Position numbers and translations under genes: made by a program. Positions 1 through 6,479 of a stretch of 7,095 nt of DNA are shown in pieces. The DNA is from Devosia sp. (GTDB lineage: Bacteria; Pseudomonadota; Alphaproteobacteria; Rhizobiales; Devosiaceae). The stretch covers positions 1 through 7,095 of the forward strand of contig JAQGKH010000029.1 of the NCBI GenBank assembly GCA_028290225.1. The letters are read 5' to 3'. The notes beneath the pieces are model-generated. The model was given only the letters and a program-made list of their open reading frames with translations. It ran no database searches and was not told the origin of the DNA. Position 1 is the stretch's first letter. Every line of letters starts with the position of its first letter.

Positions 1-2923
1 AAAAGCTGAGATGGCGATAATCATGGATCACCTCCTCGCCCGGCGGCATGGGAGGCAGATCGGCATCTGCTTCATCTGCAAGGGAAACCGCAGGAGCGGC
101 GGCAAACAGCGGCAGCGTTTCGGCGCCGGAGGTGGCAGTCAGCCCCTTCACTGCCCAGGCAGCATCCCGGCGCGACAACCCCAGCGAGCCAAAGGCATCC
201 GCCTGCGCCAGGATTTCCAGACTGGCCACCGGCAGGCCGGTGCGCAGCCAGAGATCGCGCACGGAATCGTAACCCCTGCCCCGCCGCGCCACGAGCCGGT
301 TGGCATGGTCTTCCTTTAATCCCTTGATTGCCGCCAGCCCCAGCCGGATGGCATGGGTCGAGCGGATATCGTCTTTCATTTCGGCATGTTGCACCCACAG
401 GTGCTCGGCGGCACGGCGGCTGCTGCCTTCCAGCACATGTTCGAGATCGGAATGGTTGATATCCACGGGCCGCACTTCCACGCCATGCTCGATGGCATCG
501 CGGATGATCTGGGAAGGGGCATAGAACCCCATGGGCTGGCTGTTCAGCAGCGCGCAGGCGAACACATCGGGATAATGGCATTTGAGCCAGCACGAGGCAT
601 AAACCAAAAGCGCGAACGAGGCCGCATGGCTTTCAGGAAAGCCATATTCGGCAAAGCCCTGGATCTGCGCAAAGCAGCCCTTGGCGAACGCCAGGTCATA
701 GCCATTGGCGAGCATGCCCGCGATGAATTCCTCGCCGAACTGGGCGATCTGGCCGGTGCGGCGCCAGGCGGCCATTGCCCGGCGCAACTGATCGGCCTTC
801 CCAGCTGAAAAGCCCGCGCCAACCACGGCGATCTGCATCGCCTGCTCCTGAAACAGGGGAATGCCGAGCGTGCGCCCCAGTACCGCTTCAAGCTCGGGGC
901 TGGGATAAGTCACCGCCTCATTACCCAGCCTGCGCCGCAGATAGGGATGCACCATGCCCCCCTGAATCGGCCCCGGCCGCACAATCGCTACCTCGATCAC
1001 CAAGTCATAGAACCGGCTGGGCCGCATGCGCGGCAGCATCGACATCTGCGCCCGGCTTTCGATCTGGAACACCCCGATCGTATCGGCGCGATGGGTCATG
1101 GCATAAACCCGCGCCTTCTTGGATTGGTCGGTATCGGTTTCCTCGGCCAAAAGGTCCACCAGCCGGATCTCCTGATCGTAATGGCGACGCATCAGCTCAA
1201 AGGCCCGGCGCAGGCAGGACAGCATGCCCAGCGCCAGAATATCGACCTTGAGGATGCCCAAGGCGTCGATATCGTCCTTGTTCCACTCGATGATGGTGCG
1301 GCTTTCCATCGCCGATTTGCTGATCGGCACGAGGCTTTCAAGGGAATCGCGGGTGATCACGAACCCACCCACATGCTGGCTCAAATGGCGCGGAAAGCCA
1401 TGGAGAACCTTGATCACCTCGAACAACTGGGCCAGCACCGGGTCATCGGGATGCATGCCGATCCGTTCCACCTCGCGCAGATCAAAAGCGGAGCCCCAGC
1501 CCCATTGCATCTGGTTGAGCGCCGCCACCGTGTCCTCGGCCAAGCCGAACACCTTGGCCGCTTCGCGCATGGCGCTCTTGGAGCGATAGGAAATCACATT
1601 GGCCGTCAGCCCGGTGCGCTTGCCGCCATATTTTTGGTAGACATATTGCATCACCTCCTCGCGCCGCTCGTGCTCGAAATCGACATCGATATCGGGCGGC
1701 TCGTCCCGTTCGGTCGAGATAAAGCGCCCGAACACCAGATTGCCGGTGACCGGATTGACCTCGGTGATCTCAAGGCAAAAGCACACGGTGGAATTTGCCG
1801 CCGAACCGCGTCCCTGGCAGAGGATCTGGCGCTCATAGCGGGCAAACATCACGATATCATGGACCGTGAGAAAATAGGCCGCATAGCGCTTGTAGGCGAT
1901 CAGGCACAGCTCACTCCAGATGGTGCGCTTGACCTCGTCGGGCACTCCCTCGGGAAAGCGCTTGGCCGCGCCCGCCCAGGTCAGCCGCTCCAGGGTTTGC
2001 TGGGCGGTTTCCCCATTGCCCACCGTTTCTTCGGGATAGTTGTATTTGAGCTGATCGAGCGAAAAGCCGATGCGCTCGGCCAGCAGCTGGGTTTGGCGGA
2101 TGGCATCGGGATGCTCGGCAAATAACCGCGCCATTTCCCGGCCGGGCTTGAGGTGCCGCTCGGCATTGGCTTCAAGTCGCCGCCCGGCCGTTTCCAAGGT
2201 CAGATGCTGGCGGATGCAGCTCACCACATCCTGCACTATCCGGCGGTCGGACTCGTGATAGAGTACGTCATTGGTGGCCAGCATCGGGGCCCTGTGGCGC
2301 CGCCCCAGTTCGGCGATGCGATGGAGCCGCGCCCGATCGGCGCCGGCATAGTGGGGCGCTCCGGCAATCCAGATTCGGCCCGGCGCATGCTGGGCCAGAA
2401 TCCGGAGCGTTGTTTCGGTCAGCTCCCAATCGCTTTCCTCGGGCACGAGGATCAGCAACTGCCCTTGAGCATAGCTCTCGCTCTCATTGTCACCGGTATT
2501 GCCCAGCAGGTCGGTGAGATGGAGCACCGGCGCTCCCTTTTCCCCCCGCTGATTGCCAAGGCTCAGCAACCGGCACAGCCGCCCATAAGCCAGGCGGTCA
2601 GTGGGATAAGCGACGATATCGGGCGTGCCATCGCTGAACACCAGCCGCACCCCCACCAGATAGCGAAAGCCTGGCGACTGAGGGCCCATGTCGCGGGCCA
2701 CCATATAGCCGCGCACCACTCCGGCAAAGCTGTTGCGGTCGCAAAGCCCGAGCCCAGGCATGCCATAATGAATAGCTGCCGAAACCAGCTCCTCAGGATG
2801 CGAACCGCTGCGCAGGAACGAGAAATTGCTGGTGCTAACGAGTTCAGTAAACGCCCAAGCGGGTGCCGCTGGCAGCGGTGTGGGCTCTCCCCCAGCAGGA
2901 GGAAAAGCCAGGACGCGGCTCAC
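1..2923 (-). CDS. dnaE2: Error-prone DNA polymerase DnaE2 (ImuC), C-terminus cut off by window edge
   Basis: This is the C-family polymerase of the SOS mutagenesis complex, which copies past DNA lesions with ImuA and ImuB. I translated 974 uninterrupted codons from the GTG at 2923 to base 1. The PHP domain begins near residue 25 (TSNFSFLRSGSHPEELV at 31-47, CDRNSFAGVV at 61-70). The polymerase core has CQGRGSAANS (369-378), PDIDVDFEHERREE from P410 with Asp411 and Asp413, and KVDILALGML with Asp561. These three Asp match the E. coli DnaE catalytic triad D401/D403/D555. PESHAAS (763-769), QPMGFY (from 796) and a helix-hairpin-helix region (IKGLKED, around K867) follow. The frame ends at DYRHLSF, where the OB-like region starts. 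DnaE2 proteins are usually about 1,070-1,100 residues, so roughly 100 are missing here. The PHP histidines of replicative DnaE (HLRVH in E. coli) are E27 and T31, so this domain is probably not an active metal site; alphaproteobacterial DnaE2 is usually like this. The GTG start overlaps the imuB stop (GTGA, 2920-2923), which suggests translational coupling. Confidence 0.97.
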   Translation of the reverse strand, partial: MSRVLAFPPAGGEPTPLPAAPAWAFTELVSTSNFSFLRSGSHPEELVSAAIHYGMPGLGLCDRNSFAGVVRGYMVARDMGPQSPGFRYLVGVRLVFSDGTPDIVAYPTDRLAYGRLCRLLSLGNQRGEKGAPVLHLTDLLGNTGDNESESYAQGQLLILVPEESDWELTETTLRILAQHAPGRIWIAGAPHYAGADRARLHRIAELGRRHRAPMLATNDVLYHESDRRIVQDVVSCIRQHLTLETAGRRLEANAERHLKPGREMARLFAEHPDAIRQTQLLAERIGFSLDQLKYNYPEETVGNGETAQQTLERLTWAGAAKRFPEGVPDEVKRTIWSELCLIAYKRYAAYFLTVHDIVMFARYERQILCQGRGSAANSTVCFCLEITEVNPVTGNLVFGRFISTERDEPPDIDVDFEHERREEVMQYVYQKYGGKRTGLTANVISYRSKSAMREAAKVFGLAEDTVAALNQMQWGWGSAFDLREVERIGMHPDDPVLAQLFEVIKVLHGFPRHLSQHVGGFVITRDSLESLVPISKSAMESRTIIEWNKDDIDALGILKVDILALGMLSCLRRAFELMRRHYDQEIRLVDLLAEETDTDQSKKARVYAMTHRADTIGVFQIESRAQMSMLPRMRPSRFYDLVIEVAIVRPGPIQGGMVHPYLRRRLGNEAVTYPSPELEAVLGRTLGIPLFQEQAMQIAVVGAGFSAGKADQLRRAMAAWRRTGQIAQFGEEFIAGMLANGYDLAFAKGCFAQIQGFAEYGFPESHAASFALLVYASCWLKCHYPDVFACALLNSQPMGFYAPSQIIRDAIEHGVEVRPVDINHSDLEHVLEGSSRRAAEHLWVQHAEMKDDIRSTHAIRLGLAAIKGLKEDHANRLVARRGRGYDSVRDLWLRTGLPVASLEILAQADAFGSLGLSRRDAAWAVKGLTATSGAETLPLFAAAPAVSLADEADADLPPMPPGEEVIHDYRHLSF

Positions 2924-4539
2924 GAGAAAAATCCGTGCAGATACCAGGAAGGACCGGCGGCGCCCCCGTATAGTCCTTGCCGGAACAGCCAGAACCGGCG
3001 CCCCCCATCGTCCTCGGCAATGAAATAATCCCGCGTTTGGGCCTCTGGATCAAAGCGCGGCAGTTGAGGCAGATAGGGTGGCACTTCCCCAGGCTTGCTG
3101 TCCGGCTTGACCGGCGGCACCAGTTGCAGGCGCTGCCCGCTGCGCCACCATTCCGCCGCCAGCCGCTCGGGCCCGGACGCCTTGATGAATTGATAGCCGA
3201 CGCGCCGCCAGATCATGCCGGCAGGCGGCCCATCGGGCACCTGGGCAGCGGTAACGGCAATGGGTTCGGGCATTGGCAGGAGACGCAAGGGGCGAGGCCG
3301 CCCCGGATCGGGCGCCGCCTGGGGATCATCGGGCGTGCGGGCAATCACCGGCTCGAGCTGCACGGCGCGTTCAGGAATATGAGTATTGCTGAACTTGGTG
3401 CGCAAAACCGCCAGTGTCCCCAGCCGGCTGGCCATGCGATCATAGAGCCGATCCAGATCCTGTGCCCCGTCCGGAGCGGCAAAGGCCCCGACCTGCACCG
3501 CATCGAGCGGGGACACGGAACCAGCAGCAAGCCGGATGGTATCAATGCCGAACCCCGCATCGTAATCACCGCCCAGCCGCTCGGAGCGGTGGGCAAACAA
3601 GCGCGCAATATGGGCGGGCTCGCGGGTGGCGCGGGCTGAGTTCACCGACAGGCACATGACCTTGTGGTCCACCCGGTATAGGAACAGATGGAAGCTTTGC
3701 GCGCCCAACCCTTCGCTTTCGAGCCGCAATCCGATCTGCACGGCCAGGTCATGGGCGCACATCAACACATCGTCCATCAAGCCGATGGGATCGGCAAAGC
3801 GCCGCTCGGCATAGCGCTCGGCCACGGGCAAGCGCGGCACCGGCCGCTCTTCGAGCATGCCAAAAGCCTGGTCGAGCCGAGTCAGTAGCGACAGCCCGAA
3901 CCGCGCCTGCAGTGCCTTGCGCTCGCGCCCCCGCACTTGCCCCACCTGCTTGAGCCCCATGCCGTTCAATCCCGCGATCTGGAGCGGGCTGAGGCGCAGC
4001 GCCCCTATTGGCAACGGGGCAAGAATCGCCTCGGTATCGGCCGGGGCCACCACTTGGTTGGGAGCAAAATGCGCGACGGCCCAGGCAGCCCCCACCGTGG
4101 ACGCCACGGCCCCCTGCACCCGATAGCCAATGCCGGCAAGGCGGCCGAGCAAGGCCCGCAGCATCGCTTCCTCCCCGCCAAACAGATGCGAAACCCCGGT
4201 GACATCGAGCACCAGATCGCCAAACAGGCCCTGGTCGGGGAGCACTGCCACCAGTGGGCTGGCATTGGAGTGCCAATCGGCAAAATCAGCAAAGGCGGCT
4301 TCCAGCAGCGGCCGGTCGATCTGGCGGGTGTGCAGCGAGGGCACGAGGGCACGCGCATCGGCCAGGTTCTGGCCGGGACTGAGGCCCGCGGCGACCGCTT
4401 CCCGATCCACTGCCGCCAGGCGCATGCCGCCCTTGATGCGCTCATAAAGCGCCAGGGGTGTACCCAGCCCCCGATCAGCCCGCTTGAGGTAATCGGTGGC
4501 CCAGTCGGGCAGATAGAGCATCAGGAAGCGGCGCGTCAT
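2920..4539 (-). CDS. imuB: ImuB, Y-family polymerase-like adaptor of the SOS mutagenesis complex
   Basis: ImuB is a catalytically dead DinB/UmuC relative that links DnaE2 and ImuA to the replication clamp. From the ATG at 4539 it has 539 residues, normal for the family. The N-terminus (MTRRFLMLYLPDWATDYLKR) is a typical ImuB opening and lacks the first metal-binding Asp cluster of active Y-family enzymes. DREAVAAGLSPGQNLADARAL (45-65) and LDVTGVSHLFGGEE (111-124) are family motifs; the second stands where active enzymes carry the SxDE catalytic pair, which is absent here. A helix-hairpin-helix-like stretch spans about 177-215, and the little-finger-like region extends to about 390. The tail has RPLRLL (416-421), EWWR (near 464-467), QLPRF (492-496) and the ImuB-specific end TRDYFIAEDD...FWLFRQGLYGG...WYLHGFFS. 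The start is uncertain: in-frame ATGs also lie at 4545, 4551 and 4590. The 4590 codon has a GGAG 10 nt upstream and would add 17 residues. I chose 4539 because family homology begins there. The gene overlaps imuA by 65 nt or more and dnaE2 by 4 nt. Confidence 0.96.
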   Translation of the reverse strand: MTRRFLMLYLPDWATDYLKRADRGLGTPLALYERIKGGMRLAAVDREAVAAGLSPGQNLADARALVPSLHTRQIDRPLLEAAFADFADWHSNASPLVAVLPDQGLFGDLVLDVTGVSHLFGGEEAMLRALLGRLAGIGYRVQGAVASTVGAAWAVAHFAPNQVVAPADTEAILAPLPIGALRLSPLQIAGLNGMGLKQVGQVRGRERKALQARFGLSLLTRLDQAFGMLEERPVPRLPVAERYAERRFADPIGLMDDVLMCAHDLAVQIGLRLESEGLGAQSFHLFLYRVDHKVMCLSVNSARATREPAHIARLFAHRSERLGGDYDAGFGIDTIRLAAGSVSPLDAVQVGAFAAPDGAQDLDRLYDRMASRLGTLAVLRTKFSNTHIPERAVQLEPVIARTPDDPQAAPDPGRPRPLRLLPMPEPIAVTAAQVPDGPPAGMIWRRVGYQFIKASGPERLAAEWWRSGQRLQLVPPVKPDSKPGEVPPYLPQLPRFDPEAQTRDYFIAEDDGGRRFWLFRQGLYGGAAGPSWYLHGFFS

Positions 4540-5281
4540 GGGCATTCGCATCCCATCCAGCACCGGCTGTTTGTTGCGCTTGAAAGCCATTTTCCGTCCA
4601 CTCCAGCATCCATTCGCCGCGATGGCTTTGCCCCACCGCGCCCTTTTCCAGCCGCGCGCTCCAGCGGCTTGCCCCCGGCGCGCGGGCATCAAATGGAGTG
4701 GGAGCGCTCAACACCGGGGCGACATGCCAGCGCAAATGGGCGGCACTGGATTCCCGCCAGCGCCCATAGCGCAGCAAAAACACCGATGCTCCTCCGCTCT
4801 GGGCCCGCATGCTAAGACGGCGGCTGGCAGTGAAATCCAGGATTTTGGGCTGGCCCGCCACCTCCGCCACCACGGCCGCCACGGCCCGGCAGCCCAGGGC
4901 CTCCTCGGCCGCCCACAGCAATTCCACCATATTGGCAGGACGGATCAGCACCAGCGCTGCGGCGTCGAGGCCAAACACCTGCAAGCCGCTGCCATAGGGC
5001 AGCCCCATCTCCTGGGCCTCGGCCAACATCTGCAGATACACCACTGCCTGCCGGGCGCCGCCCAGCAAGGAGCGGGCCTGCCCCAGCGCAAACCCCAGAA
5101 CCGCGCCGCTGTTGCGCCGCTCATCGGCAAAGATCTCATGGGACAAACCCGCTCCGGCCAGGGGAAAGCCGCCCGCCATTGCCTCCGTTTGGCCGAGCTC
5201 AGCCAGGGCCGGACGGCGCTCGATATCGGCAATGCGAGTTCGCAACGCCGCAAGGCGGTTTTGGCGGGCAAGGTCGCTCAT
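4475..5281 (-). CDS. imuA: ImuA, RecA-like accessory protein of the SOS mutagenesis complex
   Basis: This is the first gene of the imuA-imuB-dnaE2 operon. ImuA belongs to the RecA-like superfamily, is SOS induced and is required with ImuB for DnaE2-dependent mutagenesis. The 268-residue product has an N-terminal helix (LARQNRLAALRTRIADIERR) and a core from about residue 38. Recognisable parts are GAGLSHEIFADERRNSG (43-59), GFALGQARSLL (63-73), the strand and helix around GLDAAALVLIRPANMVELLWAAEEAL (105-129) and the LDFTASRRLSMRAQSGG motif (148-164), which resembles the LDLTASRRLQ-type motif of alphaproteobacterial ImuA. No Walker A (GxxxxGKT/S) is visible; the corresponding position reads ADERRNSGA. 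A C-terminal tail of about 40 residues is encoded partly by bases also used by imuB. The ATG at 5281 lies 23 nt from the LexA box, and only a weak purine stretch (GAAG) precedes it. The identification rests on motifs plus operon position. Confidence 0.93.
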   Translation of the reverse strand: MSDLARQNRLAALRTRIADIERRPALAELGQTEAMAGGFPLAGAGLSHEIFADERRNSGAVLGFALGQARSLLGGARQAVVYLQMLAEAQEMGLPYGSGLQVFGLDAAALVLIRPANMVELLWAAEEALGCRAVAAVVAEVAGQPKILDFTASRRLSMRAQSGGASVFLLRYGRWRESSAAHLRWHVAPVLSAPTPFDARAPGASRWSARLEKGAVGQSHRGEWMLEWTENGFQAQQTAGAGWDANAHDAPLPDALSARLGHRLPQAG

Positions 5282-5289
5282 AAGCTTCA

Positions 5290-5303
5290 GTTCTTGTTGG
5301 TTC
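5290..5303 (+). promoter_or_regulatory. Second GTTC pair (N6 spacing), possible auxiliary LexA half-sites
   Basis: On the plus strand the sequence reads GTTC-TTGTTG-GTTC, the same tetranucleotide pair as the LexA box but with 6 rather than 7 intervening bases. It lies one base from the canonical box in the opposite orientation, so 5290-5319 forms an imperfect palindrome. It sits 8 nt from the imuA start codon. It could be a degenerate second operator, a helper for a second LexA dimer, or chance. The one-base-short spacing argues against strong binding. Confidence 0.35.
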
Positions 5304-5304
5304 A

Positions 5305-5319
5305 GAACAAAACCAGAAC
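5305..5319 (-). promoter_or_regulatory. LexA operator (SOS box) of the imuA operon
   Basis: On the minus strand the sequence reads GTTCTGGTTTTGTTC, a perfect GTTC-N7-GTTC direct repeat, which is the alphaproteobacterial LexA consensus. It ends 23 nt before the imuA ATG, where a repressor would block RNA polymerase. imuA-imuB-dnaE2 operons are known LexA targets, so position and gene content both support the call. The binding itself is inferred. Confidence 0.9.
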
Positions 5320-5338
5320 ACTATACGAGGGGTTCCAG

Positions 5339-5344
5339 AGTCAA
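5339..5344 (-). promoter_or_regulatory. Candidate -35 element (TTGACT) for the imuA operon
   Basis: The minus strand reads TTGACT here, a good match to the sigma-70 -35 box. A TATAGT at 5325-5320 resembles a -10 box but is only 13 nt away, which is too close. A 17-nt spacing would put the -10 at 5321-5316 (GTGTTC), inside the LexA box and far from consensus. Alphaproteobacterial -10 elements are often poor, and overlap with the operator would suit repression. The exact promoter is unresolved. Confidence 0.4.
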
Positions 5345-5414
5345 GGCGAGTCTTTTCAGGACTGGGGAAAGCCCGTCACACCCACCCCCTCGATAGCCTG
5401 GATCCGCACCGATG

Positions 5415-5430
5415 GAACGCTCCGGCGTTC
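5415..5430. repeat. Perfect inverted repeat GAACGC-TCCG-GCGTTC in the terB-side leader
   Basis: Six-base arms (5415-5420 and 5425-5430) flank a 4-base loop. A third copy of the arm, GAACGC, lies at 5451-5456, so the central GCGTTC could pair with either side. A pyrimidine-rich run (CTTTTCTCTTG) follows the first hairpin. It lies 50-65 nt before the terB-like start. It could be a protein-binding dyad or a leader structure. The stem is short for a terminator and no plus-strand gene lies upstream. I see no clear promoter for the plus-strand gene in this spacer. Confidence 0.35.
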
Positions 5431-5479
5431 AGCGCTTTTCTCTTGTCTGAGAACGCCGCATGCCAGCAGAGGTCCTTGC

Positions 5480-5920
5480 ATGTTCGACGCCCTTACCCGC
5501 CTGTTCCAAAAGCCAGAAACGGCTGTGGATGAGCATGATCCGCAGTTGGCCGCCGCGGCCCTGCTGGTGCACCTGGCGGCCGTGGACGGGCAGATGAAGC
5601 CCGAAGAGCGCCGCGCCATCAAGGCGGCTCTGATGCGCCATTACCGGCTCGATGAACCGGCTGTGGATAAACTGGTCCGGCAAGGGGCGATGCGCGATGC
5701 CGAGGCGGTGGATTTCTACCGCTTCACCTCCGCCCTGTCATCGCTCGAGCTGGAGGACCGCATCGAGATCGTGCGCATGATGTGGCAGGTGGTGTTTGCC
5801 GATGGCAAGAATCACGAGCTTGAAGACAACATGGTCTGGCGCATTGCCGAGTTGATCGGCGTGCCCTCGCGCGAGCGCACCGTCTTGCGCAACCAGATTG
5901 GCAAGGCGAGCCCCGCCTGA
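5480..5920 (+). CDS. TerB-family protein (small helical, tellurite-resistance-B-like)
   Basis: This encodes a 146-residue all-helical protein of the stand-alone TerB-like family common in alphaproteobacteria. Despite the family name, single-gene members without other ter genes have no established role in tellurite resistance. The diagnostic features are two internal acidic turn motifs typical of the TerB fold, AAVDGQMKPEE (33-43) and FADGKNHELED (106-116). They are embedded in LAAAALLVHLAAVDG and IEIVRMMWQVVFADG, and followed by WRIAELIGVPSRER (120-133). There is no signal peptide or membrane segment, so the protein should be cytoplasmic. The ATG at 5480 has an AGAGG 7 nt upstream (5468-5472). 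The same frame is open upstream through imuA, but family similarity starts only at MFDALTRLF. The gene is divergent from the SOS operon across 198 nt and convergent with the next gene. No other ter genes are visible. A link to DNA damage through the shared intergenic region is only a possibility. Confidence 0.87.
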   Translation: MFDALTRLFQKPETAVDEHDPQLAAAALLVHLAAVDGQMKPEERRAIKAALMRHYRLDEPAVDKLVRQGAMRDAEAVDFYRFTSALSSLELEDRIEIVRMMWQVVFADGKNHELEDNMVWRIAELIGVPSRERTVLRNQIGKASPA

Positions 5921-5921
5921 G

Positions 5922-6479
5922 CTACCAGGCTTTGAATTCGCCCACGATTTCCACTTCGTCGAGGGCGCAATCGAAGTCACCGGCCTTGTCGGCGGCGGCG
6001 CGGGCCAGTTCGTTGGCATCGGGATTGGCCAGGGCATCCACATAGGCGATGTGGCAGGAATTGCCTTGGGCGATCTGGCTCACCACCAGGATCTCATTGC
6101 TGTCCACACCCGTTTCGGGGTTGGCGGTGTGGTAGCGCACGATGGTGGCGATGGGCAGCCATCGCCCTGAAACATTGGACAAGCGCCATTCCAGCTTGGG
6201 GCCGAGCCGGTTGAAGGGCGGCAGGGTCTGGGTGCCGTTCTGGTTGTTGTCGCCAAAGCCGTAAGCCAGCGAAAAGCGCAGATCGCCTTCCAACACCTTG
6301 AGCGGAAAGCCCTTATAGCCCGGGCAGGCCCAGCTGACGCCGAAATCGTCGGCATCGAGCACGAGGCACTCGTCGAGATTGAGATCGCTATAAGCGCTGA
6401 GCAGGCCCGCTTGCGCCAAGGCCGGAGCGCCCCACCCAGCAGGTGCACAAGCCACGACCAGGCCCAGTTTCCTAGCCAT
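5922..6479 (-). CDS. Conserved exported protein of unknown function
   Basis: This encodes a 185-residue protein whose N-terminus looks like a signal peptide: basic start (MARK), short apolar stretch (LGLVVA), then GAPALAQA with a likely cleavage after residue 24. The apolar core is interrupted by Pro and Trp, so export is likely but not certain. The mature part has four cysteines (38, 52, 142, 171), enough for two disulfides in the periplasm. Striking segments are LDECLVLDADDFGVSWACPGY (35-55), EGDLRFSLAYGFG (64-76), GPKLEWRLSNVSG (93-105) and CHIAYVDALANPDANELARAA (142-162). It has the feel of a conserved alphaproteobacterial hypothetical family, but I cannot name a domain. The ATG at 6479 has a GGGA about 6 nt upstream. 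An in-frame TTG at 6494, with GGAGGG 7 nt upstream, would add five residues and is a real alternative. The stop codon is 1 nt from that of the terB-like gene, so no terminator fits between them. Confidence 0.8.
   Translation of the reverse strand: MARKLGLVVACAPAGWGAPALAQAGLLSAYSDLNLDECLVLDADDFGVSWACPGYKGFPLKVLEGDLRFSLAYGFGDNNQNGTQTLPPFNRLGPKLEWRLSNVSGRWLPIATIVRYHTANPETGVDSNEILVVSQIAQGNSCHIAYVDALANPDANELARAAADKAGDFDCALDEVEIVGEFKAW

Noticed and set aside
947..2125. 392-codon plus-strand open frame
   Set aside because: It is fully antisense to dnaE2, whose frame has intact catalytic motifs. The translation is His/Gln/Gly-rich with no domain, as expected from a GC-rich gene read backwards.
2153..3028. 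291-codon plus-strand open frame
   Set aside because: Antisense to the dnaE2 5' end and imuB 3' end; no recognisable domain.
4540..4692. imuB start as far upstream as 4692
   Set aside because: The added residues are basic and low-complexity and do not resemble ImuB; the family N-terminus begins at MTRRF. The nearer ATG at 4590 is kept as an alternative.
3937..4815. 292-codon plus-strand open frame
   Set aside because: Antisense to imuB and imuA with low-complexity composition; a shadow.
5320..5325. TATAGT as the imuA -10 box paired with TTGACT
   Set aside because: The spacer is 13 nt, well below the 16-18 nt that sigma-70 promoters need.
4538..5479. Upstream extension of the terB-like frame by 314 codons
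   Set aside because: The frame is open by chance through antisense imuA. The family similarity and a good ribosome-binding site both place the start at 5480.
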